39,466 nucleotides of DNA from Salinivirgaceae bacterium. Lineage in GTDB: Bacteria; Bacteroidota; Bacteroidia; Bacteroidales; SZUA-534. A program made the position numbers and the translations under genes. Under the pieces are notes generated by a model. That model had not been told where the DNA came from, searched no databases, and saw nothing but the letters and a program-made list of their open reading frames with translations. The stretch spans positions 1-39,466 of the forward strand of contig JAFYYJ010000077.1 of assembly GCA_017557605.1 (NCBI GenBank), given 5' to 3'. Numbering within the stretch: position 1 is the first letter of the stretch; every line of letters starts with the position of its first letter. Shown piece by piece: positions 6,502 to 14,487 of this stretch.

Positions 6502-8103
6502 TTATTCTGCAATCTTCTTTTTTTTCTTCTTCCCTGTCAGCAAACTAACAACCACAATTGTGATACACGAAAGTGGGAATGCGAACATAATCGGGTCGAT
6601 GAATTTCATCATACCGTCGGTGATGAGCACATCGGTGCCGAACAGAGCCTTGCAGACGCCGAGCGCTGTGGCTTCTTTGGCGTGAATGAACAGCAGTAGC
6701 AGAATGGTTACCACCACGCCCACAATCATACTTGCGAAAGCGCCTTGCTTTGTAACTCGTTTCCAGTATAGTGCGCAGAAATACGACGGCAGGAAAGCCG
6801 AAGCGCAGATGCCCATAAAGAGCGATGTGCTGATGGCAATGACTGGCGAATCGCTGTGCTCGCCAAGTACAAAGCAGATAACGTAACTAATTAATATCGA
6901 AACCAATACAGCCAAACGAACCATAATGGTCATACGGTCTTTGTGCTCACGGTTCAGACGGCGGCCCGAGTTGATGTAGGTGCCGTAGATGTCGCCGCCA
7001 GCGGCTGCGCCCATCGTGTGGAACTGCGCGCTCAAAGTGGACATACTTGCCGACAAAATGCAGAGCATAAAGATTGTCACAAACCAGGTCGGCATCACAC
7101 GGCCGATAAAATAAGGAATGATTTTGTCGGATGCGTCAACCATTGCGGCGGCAATCTTGCCATCGTTTTGGAAGAAATAAAGGTTCGAGAGTGCGCCAAC
7201 GTGATAGATAACACCCACGGTGATAATCAGGAACACACAGCCGATGGCCACACCCTGATTCAGTTTCTTGGTGCTGTTCACGGTCATAAAGCGGACAACC
7301 AACTGCGGTTGAGCCAGACAGCCGATTCCCACACCCATAATCATCGATGTGACGAGTGTGAACCACTGTTGCGATCCGAAGCGCGGCATTGCCGTCCAGC
7401 CTTGGTGTCCCACTGCGGCTAGTTTGTCGGGAACTTGGTCAGCGATTCCTTCAAGAGCACGGTTGGCTTCGCCAAAGCCCATACCCAGAGCCTTGTAAAC
7501 GCCGAAGACCAAAACGCCCATACAGAGGAACATTATCACAGCCTGCAGGGCATCGGTGTACATAACACCCTTCATACCGCCCGCCATCACATACGATGCA
7601 ACTATCACGGTGAAAATCAGCAGCGAAAGGTCGAAACTGATGCCGAAAACTTCCTGCATACAGAACACACCGCCACGAAGAACGGCTGCGGCGTAGAGCG
7701 GCATACAAAGGAAGATGACTGTTGCCGCAAACACTCTGATTCTCTTTGAGTTGTAGTAAGCGCCAAGGAAGTGAGCAAATGATGTGGCGTGCAGTTTGGC
7801 ACCAATGCGCCGTGTCGGCCGTCCGAAGATGATGAACGCGATGACCACGCCCACAAACATATTCAGGAACATCAGCCACTGGATGCCCATACCAAATGTG
7901 GCAGCCACACCGCCGAAACCAACTATGGCTGAAGCGGATATGAACGTTGCGCCGTACGAGAGCGACATCACAATCGGGTTCATCTCGCCGCCGCCAATCA
8001 AAAAGTCTTTTGAGTTCTTAGTCTTTTTATATCCCAAAAATCCTAAAAACGCGATGGCCAAAAAGTAGACCATCACAATCATATACATTGAAAAATTCTC
8101 CAT
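6502..8103 (-). CDS. Sodium:solute symporter (SSS family)
   Basis: A 533-residue inner-membrane protein with about 13 hydrophobic segments. It starts MENFSMYMIVMVYF and continues through KDFLIGGGEMNPIVMSLSYGA, the typical N-terminal SSS region with its TM1 break for Na+ binding. Later family-like stretches are YVMAGGMKGVMYTDALQA and LSASMSTLSAQFHTMGAA, which match the conserved SSS helices; the C-tail is lysine-rich. It is the last gene of a minus-strand run after a small accessory protein, an ACT protein and phenylacetate-CoA ligase. The substrate cannot be read from the sequence. Given its neighbours, an arylacetate or similar monocarboxylate is a reasonable inference, because related SSS members carry acetate, phenylacetate or pantothenate. 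A strong terminator follows. Confidence 0.92.
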   Translation of the reverse strand: MENFSMYMIVMVYFLAIAFLGFLGYKKTKNSKDFLIGGGEMNPIVMSLSYGATFISASAIVGFGGVAATFGMGIQWLMFLNMFVGVVIAFIIFGRPTRRIGAKLHATSFAHFLGAYYNSKRIRVFAATVIFLCMPLYAAAVLRGGVFCMQEVFGISFDLSLLIFTVIVASYVMAGGMKGVMYTDALQAVIMFLCMGVLVFGVYKALGMGFGEANRALEGIADQVPDKLAAVGHQGWTAMPRFGSQQWFTLVTSMIMGVGIGCLAQPQLVVRFMTVNSTKKLNQGVAIGCVFLIITVGVIYHVGALSNLYFFQNDGKIAAAMVDASDKIIPYFIGRVMPTWFVTIFMLCILSASMSTLSAQFHTMGAAAGGDIYGTYINSGRRLNREHKDRMTIMVRLAVLVSILISYVICFVLGEHSDSPVIAISTSLFMGICASAFLPSYFCALYWKRVTKQGAFASMIVGVVVTILLLLFIHAKEATALGVCKALFGTDVLITDGMMKFIDPIMFAFPLSCITIVVVSLLTGKKKKKKIAE

Positions 8104-8114
8104 CGCTATTAGTT

Positions 8115-8246
8115 TTATACGTTTTCAGCTTTATCGGCTTCGTCCTCTTTGTTCCAGTATTTAATGCCGAAAATAATTGAGCCTATCACGCATAGAATTG
8201 ATAGCAGATAGACAATCCAAATCCCGGGGTCAGATATTCCAAACAT
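8115..8246 (-). CDS. Symporter small accessory protein (43 residues)
   Basis: A small open frame starts at the ATG whose complement is at 8244-8246. It encodes MFGISDPGIWIVYLL, then LCVIGSIIFGIKYWNKED, ending in a charged tail. It has one membrane segment (about residues 8-27) followed by Tyr-Trp-Asn and acidic/basic residues. The 'GISDPGIW..Y..S....I..GI..WN' pattern is what I recall for the small proteins found directly beside SSS symporters in anaerobes. It lies 17 bases after the ACT gene and 11 bases before the symporter start, so it is surely co-translated with both. The likely role is as a single-span partner that stabilises or tunes the transporter; this is inference from position and family. 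Confidence 0.85.
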   Translation of the reverse strand: MFGISDPGIWIVYLLSILCVIGSIIFGIKYWNKEDEADKAENV

Positions 8247-8263
8247 TTTGTTCAGGTTTTAGG

Positions 8264-8689
8264 TTATAATGCATTCAGTTCGCTCTCCGTCAGGCAATTT
8301 AGTGAATTGCGGCGGATAACTTCGTGAGCGGCCTCCATATTGTTGGGGCGGATAACCACCACACCGCTGGTGTTGTCAGCAAAGCAGTACATATACTCAA
8401 TGCTGATGCCGGCTTTGGTGAAATACTCAATTGTTTCAGAGAATTTTCCTGCCGAAGCGTCGGTTTTGATGGCCAAAACGTCGCTCAAGTTGGCGGAAAC
8501 GCCTTGTGCCTTCAGCAGTTGGAATGCCTTGTGCTGGTTGGTCGTAATCAGGCGCAGAATGCCGTACTCTGTTGTGTCGGCCACAGTTGCCGCAATAATG
8601 CGGATGTTCTCTTTGCTCAAGAATGAGAGAATCTCGTTCAAACGTCCGAACTTATTCTCCACAAATACTGATATTTGGCTGATTGTCAT
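8264..8689 (-). CDS. Tandem ACT-domain protein
   Basis: A 141-residue cytoplasmic protein built of two ACT modules (about 1-68 and 71-138). The first begins ISQISVFVENKFGRL, with the ligand-binding G-R-L turn of ACT domains. The second contains IEYMYCFADN and GVVVIRP. There is no catalytic domain, so it is a ligand-sensing or regulatory protein. It sits 11 bases downstream of the phenylacetate-CoA ligase gene. This pairing of a ligase and a tandem ACT protein is, to my knowledge, common in anaerobic Bacteroidales, and points to sensing of an amino acid (probably aromatic) that is linked to the ligase reaction. Confidence 0.88.
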   Translation of the reverse strand: MTISQISVFVENKFGRLNEILSFLSKENIRIIAATVADTTEYGILRLITTNQHKAFQLLKAQGVSANLSDVLAIKTDASAGKFSETIEYFTKAGISIEYMYCFADNTSGVVVIRPNNMEAAHEVIRRNSLNCLTESELNAL

Positions 8690-8700
8690 AGCAATATGTT

Positions 8701-10008
8701 TTAAACAAGTTTACGTAAATCTTTAACACGCACAGCTTTGCCCTCCGATTGCGGAAGCGAGCCACGCTCAACAAGTTTCACCTTCGGCGTAACCAAAATC
8801 TCGTCTTTCAGCTTGTGAGTGATTTCCTTTGCCAGGCTCTGCAGTTTGCTGAAATCGTCGGTCTTCAAATCGCCAAGCTCAACTTCAACAATCAGTTCGT
8901 CGTTGTTGTCAACAGGTTGGATGGTAATCAGATAGTTGGTGCCGAGTTCGGGGAATTGCATAAGAATCTTCTCAATCTGCATTGGGAATATGTTCACGCC
9001 CTTGACGATGAACATATCGTCGCTACGGCCTTTCATACGGTCTAAGCGGCGGTGTGTGCGGCCGCAGGGGCACGGCTCGGTCAGGATACGGGTAAGGTCA
9101 CGAGTGCGGTAGCGCAGAAGCGGCATTCCCTCGCGGTCGAGAGTGGTGAGCACCAACTCGCCGACTTCGCCGTCGGGAACTGGCTCAAGTGTCTCTGGGT
9201 CAACTATTTCGACAATGTACGAATCCTCCCAAATGTGCATTCCGTTCTGTTCCTTGCACTCGAAAGCCACGCCAGGACCGCTCATTTCGGTCATACCAAA
9301 GCAGTTATAAGCCTTCACACCAAAACGCTCCTCGATTTTGCGGCGAGTCTCCTCGGTATGTGGTTCAGCACCAATAAGGAACGTATGCAGATGGGTGTCT
9401 TTGCGCGGGTCGATGCCTTCCTCCTCAAACACGTCGGCGAGACGCAGAGCGTAACTCGGGATGGCGTGGATGGCGGTAGTGCCGTAGTCCATAATGCACT
9501 TAATCTGACGTTTGCTGTTGCCTGCAGCAGCAGGAATAGCCAGTGCGCCAAGCCATTCAATGCCTGCCTGCATTCCAAGTCCGCCAGTGAACATTCCGTA
9601 GCCCGACGAGTTCTGAATCACGTCGGTATCGCGTAAGCCGACCATATAGAAGCAGCGTGCCACGCGGTTTGCCCAAGTGTCGATGTCGTGCTTTGTGTGG
9701 CAGATGACTGTTGGGTTGCCAGTGGTGCCGCTCGATGCGTGCAAGCGGATAAGTTCTTTTTTGTCAACTGCCAGAAAACCAAACGGATAGTTGTCGCGCA
9801 TATCCTGTTTAACGGTGAATGGCAGCTTACGCAAATCGGCAAGCGTTTGAATGGTGTCGGCTGTGATACCGAGCTTGCCATACAATTTTGAATAGAAAGG
9901 CGATTTAAGCGCCTGTTTAACAGACCATTTCAATCGCTCTAGCTGTAATGCCTCGAGTTCCTTACGGGGCATTTTCTCTATTTCAGGTTGATAATAAAAT
10001 CCGTCCAT
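8701..10008 (-). CDS. paaK: Phenylacetate-CoA ligase
   Basis: A 435-residue adenylate-forming enzyme that activates phenylacetate (or indole- or hydroxyphenylacetate) with ATP and CoA. The P-loop-like motif SSGTTGNPT is at 92-100. YNCFGMTEMSGPGVAFEC is the second core motif, and TTLDREGMPLLRYRTRDLT carries the hinge-region Asp and Arg. RMKGRSDDMFIVKGVNIFP opens the mobile C-terminal domain. The end has the SEGKAVRV stretch, where the catalytic Lys is expected. The length equals that of the family. In anaerobes the reverse direction, making arylacetate and ATP from arylacetyl-CoA during aromatic amino acid fermentation, is equally possible. An indolepyruvate oxidoreductase, the usual partner, is not in this window. 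Confidence 0.92.
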   Translation of the reverse strand: MDGFYYQPEIEKMPRKELEALQLERLKWSVKQALKSPFYSKLYGKLGITADTIQTLADLRKLPFTVKQDMRDNYPFGFLAVDKKELIRLHASSGTTGNPTVICHTKHDIDTWANRVARCFYMVGLRDTDVIQNSSGYGMFTGGLGMQAGIEWLGALAIPAAAGNSKRQIKCIMDYGTTAIHAIPSYALRLADVFEEEGIDPRKDTHLHTFLIGAEPHTEETRRKIEERFGVKAYNCFGMTEMSGPGVAFECKEQNGMHIWEDSYIVEIVDPETLEPVPDGEVGELVLTTLDREGMPLLRYRTRDLTRILTEPCPCGRTHRRLDRMKGRSDDMFIVKGVNIFPMQIEKILMQFPELGTNYLITIQPVDNNDELIVEVELGDLKTDDFSKLQSLAKEITHKLKDEILVTPKVKLVERGSLPQSEGKAVRVKDLRKLV

Positions 10009-10087
10009 TTTATTGAGTTGTAAGTTATTGTAGTTATAAGTTGTAAGTTCTTTAGTGTAAAATAGAAGAATCCTAATTCCTAAACAA

Positions 10088-11392
10088 TCAATGATTCTCT
10101 GCGAACAGTTTCATTCTCTCGTCAAGCAATGCGTAGTGGTGCGGCAGAATGTTCGACGAGCAAGCACGGATGCCGTTGCGGGTGCTACCTGTTGTCGAAA
10201 GGTCGATACCGCTAACACCGTAATACAGAAGTTCTTTCAGCAATTCGGCGCCTGGCATATTCTTGTAGCCGATGGTGAAGAAGAATCCGTCGCTCACGTC
10301 AACGTCGTTGTCTTTGTCATAAACAACATTGAAGCCGTGACGCTCCATTATCTCTTTGATTTTGTGCGCTCTGTCGCCATACTCCTTGATGTCGGACACA
10401 AATTTGTAAGTGCCGTCGCAAGCGGCTTTCAGCATTGCCGCCATAGCGTACTGTGCCGAGTGCGACACGCCCGACGAGAAAGTGTAAAGGAACACATAGC
10501 CAAAGGCTGCGCCGAAACGCGGAATGTTGTATCGGTCTTTAAGCGTTTGATAATGACGTTGATAGAGTTTATCCGAAATGCAGGCCATTGCAATGCGCTG
10601 ACCAGCGTAACTGAATATCTTCGACGCGCTCATCAGCATCACGTAGTTGTCGGTATAGTGCGACACGCTGGCCACATAGGGCGGTTGGAAAGGCTGCCCG
10701 TAGTCGGTGCGGAAATCCATTGTCATATACGCAAGGTCCTCAATCACAACAACATCGTACTTGGTTGCCAAGCGACCGATGGTCTCCAACTCCTGCGCGT
10801 TAAGGCACATCCACGACGGGTTGTTCGGGCTCGAATAGAGCACCGCGCAAATGTTGCCCTGTTTGAAATAACTTTCGATTTTGGCTTCGAGCTTGTCGCC
10901 ACGGAAATCGGCAATGTCGAACGACGCAACTTTGACGCCGATAACGCCTGCCTGCATTTTCTGAACAGGGAACCCTGGGTCGATATAAAGAACGGTGTCT
11001 TTCTTCGGGTCGAGTTGCGAGCAGAGCATTAACGAAGCGAACGAAGCCTGCATTGAGCCTACCGTCGGGATGCATCCTTCGGGATTGATATCGGTGTTGA
11101 CAAAGGCTTTGATGAAGCGCGATGCCTGTTCTTTTACCTCGGGAATACCGTCGATAATCGGGTATTTCGATGCCACGCCACGGCGCAGAGCCTCGCATTC
11201 GGCCTCAACACCCACAGCCGACGGCGGCAGTCCAGGCACACCCATTTCAAAATGGATGAACTCCGTACCTGTCTGTTTTTCGGCATTCCTTACTATTGCT
11301 CCAACCTGACGGATAGAAGCGGTTTTTATATCGTTGATTTCCAAATCTTTCATTATCCCGTCGATAACCGACGGCTCGATGACTGTCTTCAT
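10088..11392 (-). CDS. PLP-dependent aminotransferase, class I/II (fold type I)
   Basis: A 434-residue enzyme with the expected fold-type-I residues: Asn in SSPNNPS (about 190), Asp219 in VIEDLAYM, Tyr222, the PLP-binding Lys258 in MSASKIFSYAGQR, Arg266 after it, and a C-terminal Arg in TRNGIRACSS that should bind the substrate carboxylate. The N-terminus has the helix that closes the active site (FEMGVPGLPP). The substrate is not readable. Its place 79 bases upstream of phenylacetate-CoA ligase suggests an aromatic amino acid or its oxo acid (phenylpyruvate), which would link amino acid and arylacetate metabolism. It could instead belong with purA, 88 bases upstream. The enzyme class is secure; the specificity is inferred. 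Confidence 0.85.
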   Translation of the reverse strand: MKTVIEPSVIDGIMKDLEINDIKTASIRQVGAIVRNAEKQTGTEFIHFEMGVPGLPPSAVGVEAECEALRRGVASKYPIIDGIPEVKEQASRFIKAFVNTDINPEGCIPTVGSMQASFASLMLCSQLDPKKDTVLYIDPGFPVQKMQAGVIGVKVASFDIADFRGDKLEAKIESYFKQGNICAVLYSSPNNPSWMCLNAQELETIGRLATKYDVVVIEDLAYMTMDFRTDYGQPFQPPYVASVSHYTDNYVMLMSASKIFSYAGQRIAMACISDKLYQRHYQTLKDRYNIPRFGAAFGYVFLYTFSSGVSHSAQYAMAAMLKAACDGTYKFVSDIKEYGDRAHKIKEIMERHGFNVVYDKDNDVDVSDGFFFTIGYKNMPGAELLKELLYYGVSGIDLSTTGSTRNGIRACSSNILPHHYALLDERMKLFAENH

Positions 11393-11404
11393 TTTATCTT
11401 GTTA

Positions 11405-11432
11405 TTGGGTGTTGGGTGTTAGGTGTTGGTAG
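11405..11432. repeat. Four tandem 7-base repeats (TTGGGTG-like)
   Basis: TTGGGTG, TTGGGTG, TTAGGTG and TTGGTAG lie head to tail in the purA-aminotransferase gap. This low-complexity G/T array is noncoding. Confidence 0.6.
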
Positions 11433-11456
11433 AAACGTGCCGAGGCGCATCTCTAC
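11429..11456. repeat. REP-like imperfect palindrome
   Basis: Arms GTAGAAACGTGCC and GGCGCATCTCTAC surround GA; 10 of 13 pairs match and one more is a G-T pair. The GTAGA...TCTAC shape resembles the short dispersed palindromes scattered between genes in Bacteroidetes genomes. It lies inside an apparent operon, so it could act as a processing or attenuating hairpin. Confidence 0.5.
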
Positions 11457-11480
11457 AGAGCCTACCACCTTACACATTAC

Positions 11481-12743
11481 TTACCTTACAATTGTTGCGG
11501 TGCGGTCAGGGCCGACTGATACGATTTTTACAGGAACGCCTGTTTCCTTCTCGATGAATTTGATGTAATCGGCAAACTCACGCGGGAACTGGCTCTCGCT
11601 GGTTATCTTGGTCAAATCGGATTTCCAACCTTTGAACTCCTTGTAAACGGGGTCGATTTTCACGCTGTCGATATCGAACGGGAAATCGGTAGTTGTCTGG
11701 CCGTCAATGTTATAAGCCGTGCAGACTTTGATTGTGTCGAAATCGTCGAGCACATCGCTCTTCATCATAATGAGTTGCGTAACTCCGTTAATCATAATGC
11801 TATAGCGAAGCGCAACAAGGTCGAGCCAACCGCAGCGGCGTTTGCGGCCCGTAACGGCGCCGTACTCGTGACCGAGCTGGCAGATGGTCTCGCCAACATT
11901 GTCGAACAACTCGGTTGGGAACGGACCCGCACCCACGCGTGTGCAGTAAGCCTTGAAGATTCCGAAGACCTCGCCAATCTTGTTCGGACCGATGCCCAAA
12001 CCTGTGCAGGCGCCTGCGCATATTGTGTTTGAAGATGTTACGAACGGATATGAGCCGAAATCGATGTCGAGCATTGTGCCCTGTGCACCCTCGGCCAAAA
12101 CCGACTTGCCGCTTGCAAGCAACTTATTGATAACGTGCTCGCTATCGACGAAAGTGAACTTCTTTAGATACTCGATGCCTGCAAACCAATCGGCCTCGAG
12201 AGCCTTAAGGTCGTACTCGAAGTTGAGCGATTTGAGAATCTGCTCGTGGCGTGCCACTGCTGCAGCATATTTCTCTTTGAAATTCAGCAGGATATCACCC
12301 ACACGAACACCCGTGCGGCTAATCTTATCGGTGTAGGTTGGACCAATGCCCTTGCCTGTTGTTCCCACTTTGTTCTTGCCCTTGGCGGCCTCGTATGCGG
12401 CGTCGAGCAGACGGTGGGTTGGCAGAATCAGGTGCGCCTTTTTCGATATGTAAAGGCGTTTGGTAAGGTCGTGTCCCGACTGCGCAAGTGCCTCGGCTTC
12501 AGCCTTGAACAACGCAGGGTCGAGCACTACTCCGTTGCCTATGATGTTCACCTTGTCGCCCTGGAAAATTCCCGACGGAACCGAGCGCAGAACATATTTT
12601 TCACCATTGAATTCGAGCGTGTGCCCTGCATTGGGTCCGCCCTGGAAACGAGTTACCACATCGTATTTGGGGGTGAGCACGTCAACAACCTTTCCTTTTC
12701 CCTCGTCGCCCCATTGAAGTCCTAACAATACGTCAACTTTCAT
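11481..12743 (-). CDS. purA: Adenylosuccinate synthase
   Basis: A 420-residue cytoplasmic enzyme. It uses GTP to join IMP and aspartate to adenylosuccinate, the first committed step to AMP. The family signature QWGDEGKGK (10-18) includes the catalytic Asp13. GPNAGHT carries the catalytic His, and GTTGKGIGPTYTDK, GAQGTMLD and the later GRKRRCGWLD are all present, with VSVGPDRTATI close to the C-terminus. The length matches bacterial PurA. It is the first gene of the minus-strand series that continues with the aminotransferase; the 88-base gap holds repeats, so co-transcription is possible but not certain. No promoter matching the full consensus is visible in the 312 bases upstream. Confidence 0.96.
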   Translation of the reverse strand: MKVDVLLGLQWGDEGKGKVVDVLTPKYDVVTRFQGGPNAGHTLEFNGEKYVLRSVPSGIFQGDKVNIIGNGVVLDPALFKAEAEALAQSGHDLTKRLYISKKAHLILPTHRLLDAAYEAAKGKNKVGTTGKGIGPTYTDKISRTGVRVGDILLNFKEKYAAAVARHEQILKSLNFEYDLKALEADWFAGIEYLKKFTFVDSEHVINKLLASGKSVLAEGAQGTMLDIDFGSYPFVTSSNTICAGACTGLGIGPNKIGEVFGIFKAYCTRVGAGPFPTELFDNVGETICQLGHEYGAVTGRKRRCGWLDLVALRYSIMINGVTQLIMMKSDVLDDFDTIKVCTAYNIDGQTTTDFPFDIDSVKIDPVYKEFKGWKSDLTKITSESQFPREFADYIKFIEKETGVPVKIVSVGPDRTATIVR

Positions 12744-13055
12744 CTGTTTGTAATTTAGCGGCTTTTGCAGCCGATGTTTCTAAAAAATTGTAATTGAACT
12801 TTTTGCGGTTTTTAGGCCGCCAAAAAAGCGCTCGAAGTTAATAAAAAAGATAATTGGTTGCGACTATTAAATATTGAGATGTTTAATGTTGAAAAGGTTT
12901 GAAGGCCGTGTTGTTTGATTATGAAACTTTAATCGGAATTTCTCAATTTTACATCGTTTTAAATAATTTGTATTTTCGCAATCGAAACAATCGGCTGTTC
13001 TTTTACTGATTGTTCTGATTTAAAGTAATTTAGTTGTTTAATTAAAATTAAAATT
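12744..13055. other. 312-base divergent intergenic region
   Basis: A noncoding, A/T-rich region between purA and the divergent barrel-like protein gene. Two short GC-rich inverted repeats lie near purA (CGGCT/AGCCG around 12760-12775, and GCGG/CCGC around 12805-12820). For the rightward gene, TATTTTCG (12971-12978) is a one-mismatch -7 box with only TTTT at the -33 distance. I see no riboswitch I can name and no small open frame worth calling. Confidence 0.45.
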
Positions 13056-13613
13056 ATGAAAGTAAAAGGTTTACTGGTAGCAGCCGTGGCTGCAATGTTG
13101 TGCTTCGGCGCACAAAACGCTTCTGCAATTGAGGCTCCTAATCACGAAGGTGATTTCAATTTGAATGCACATGCTGGTTTCGTTCCAGGTATTGGTGCTA
13201 ATGTGTCGGCTGACTATGTTCTCGTTAATTCATGGTGGAAAGGCCATTTCACTATTGGTGGATATGTAAGTTTCAATAGAGATGTTGACGTATATAAAGG
13301 TGTAGGTTACAAATATGAGCAAGTTTATTCAAACTTTGCAGTTATGGCTCGCGCAACTTATGGTTTGAACATTACTGATAGATTTGAAGTTCATGCTGGC
13401 GCTATGACAGGTCCTTGCTTCCGTTCTTGGAATTATGAAGTTAAAGATGGAGCATACACATTTACTGATGATGATGATAAAGAGACAGTTGTTGATGGCG
13501 CTGGTGTTGCAGGATGCCGTTTCTTCCTTTCTGACAATATAGCACTTTCTGCAGAATTAATAGGAGGTCTTTATCAGAGTTATTTGAATCTTGGTGTATC
13601 GTTCAAATTCTAA
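13056..13613 (+). CDS. Small outer-membrane beta-barrel-like protein
   Basis: A 185-residue exported protein. The signal peptide (1-24) ends QNASA. The mature part alternates polar and hydrophobic residues with many Tyr, Phe and Gly (FNLNAHAGFVPGIGANVSA, HFTIGGYVSFN, FAVMARATYGLN). It ends in LNLGVSFKF, with the terminal Phe typical of outer-membrane barrels. Eight short strands would fit the OmpW/OmpX size class. A short Asp run (TDDDDKE) lies in one predicted loop. No enzyme motif is seen. It has its own terminator and looks monocistronic. Function is unknown; a structural or small-channel role is only a guess. Confidence 0.72.
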   Translation: MKVKGLLVAAVAAMLCFGAQNASAIEAPNHEGDFNLNAHAGFVPGIGANVSADYVLVNSWWKGHFTIGGYVSFNRDVDVYKGVGYKYEQVYSNFAVMARATYGLNITDRFEVHAGAMTGPCFRSWNYEVKDGAYTFTDDDDKETVVDGAGVAGCRFFLSDNIALSAELIGGLYQSYLNLGVSFKF

Positions 13614-13630
13614 TAGACACATTTAATTAT

Positions 13631-13668
13631 AAAAAAGCCGCTTTCCCAAACGGGGGAGCGGCTTTTTT
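13631..13668 (+). terminator. Intrinsic terminator after the barrel protein
   Basis: An 11-bp stem of GCCGCTTTCCC with GGGGGAGCGGC (two G-T pairs), loop AAAC, flanked by A6 and T6, so it may work on both strands. Confidence 0.85.
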
Positions 13669-13714
13669 ATAATCATTTGCAAAAATCAAAAGATGTTATA
13701 TCAATTGTGAATTT

Positions 13715-14419
13715 ATGAAAAAGGGATTTTTGCTTACCGTAATGGTTTTTATGTCGTTTGGCGTGTTTGCCCAACAATGGCAAGAAGTAGTATATCTGAA
13801 AAATGGTAGTCAAATACGCGGAGTTGTAATTGAGCAAGTGCCTAACGAGTCGGTTAAAATACAGACCGCCGATGGCAGTATTTTCGTGTACAACATTGAT
13901 GAGGTTGCGAAAATAACCAAAGAGCAGAAAGGGAAGAAAATGGACGCTCCAGCTGAAAAACATAAATACCCAAATCGTGGATATAGGGGGTTCGTAAGCG
14001 GTGGTTACATTATAGGTGATGATTTGGACGGTATTTCTTTATCAACAATTCACGGATTTCAGATTTTCCCAAGATTATATGTTGGTAGCGGGATGGAAAT
14101 ACAACACGTTGATTATCTGGATTTAACAAAATACACCACTGGTACAGGCCAATTCTTTGTCAATGCTTTTGACCACATCCGCTGCGATATTATTAAAAGC
14201 CCAGTAACACCATTCATCGATTTGCGGTTAGGATTGCGGTTTGGTGAGACTTGTGAACTCTACTATTCTCCCTCTTTCGGGTTGCGGTTTATGCACTTCA
14301 ATTTATCATTAGCATACGATGAAATACCAAATATAACCGCGGGTTCGAAAAGTAATTCATATATGGGTTACAGTGAATCGTTAATAGTCCAACTGACAAT
14401 AGATTTTGGCTCGCGATAA
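13715..14419 (+). CDS. Exported protein with N-terminal 'NGS-RG-V-EQVP' module and barrel-like C-terminal part
   Basis: A 234-residue protein with a signal peptide (1-20, ending GVFAQ). Residues about 24-65 (VVYLKNGSQIRGVVIEQVP, SVKIQTADGSIFVYN) form a small beta module that I recognise as recurring at the N-terminus of many Bacteroidetes envelope proteins. A short basic linker follows (about 68-90). The rest (FVSGGYIIG, YVGSGMEIQH, FIDLRLGLRFGE, SLIVQLTIDFG) alternates like outer-membrane strands. No catalytic residues are recognised. It lies between two terminators, so it is a single-gene unit. It may be a periplasm-facing barrel protein; no specific function can be given. Confidence 0.65.
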   Translation: MKKGFLLTVMVFMSFGVFAQQWQEVVYLKNGSQIRGVVIEQVPNESVKIQTADGSIFVYNIDEVAKITKEQKGKKMDAPAEKHKYPNRGYRGFVSGGYIIGDDLDGISLSTIHGFQIFPRLYVGSGMEIQHVDYLDLTKYTTGTGQFFVNAFDHIRCDIIKSPVTPFIDLRLGLRFGETCELYYSPSFGLRFMHFNLSLAYDEIPNITAGSKSNSYMGYSESLIVQLTIDFGSR

Positions 14420-14434
14420 TCAATGACAATAAAC

Positions 14435-14470
14435 AAGAAAGCCGCTTTCCGGGAGGAAGGCGGCTTTCTT
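14435..14470. terminator. Long terminator hairpin between convergent genes
   Basis: An 11-bp perfect outer stem (14435-14445 with 14460-14470, core AAAGCCGC/GCGGCTTT) extends by about five more pairs to a GGGA loop. The A-rich left and T-rich right sides allow action in both directions. Confidence 0.85.
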
Positions 14471-14487
14471 ATTTTGTGCTTTTTAGG

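Noticed and set aside
6502..6540. A frameshift or sequencing error at the poly-Lys C-terminus of the symporter
   Set aside because: The A/T-rich run encodes KKKKKK followed by a normal stop and a terminator. Lysine-rich tails are common in SSS proteins, so no error needs to be assumed.
10091..11032. A long plus-strand open frame (313 codons) opposite the aminotransferase gene
   Set aside because: It is antisense to a gene with a full set of PLP-enzyme motifs, and its product has no recognisable domain or natural composition.
12744..13055. A possible purine riboswitch or leader upstream of purA
   Set aside because: Only short 4-5 bp GC stems are visible, without the conserved cores of known riboswitches.
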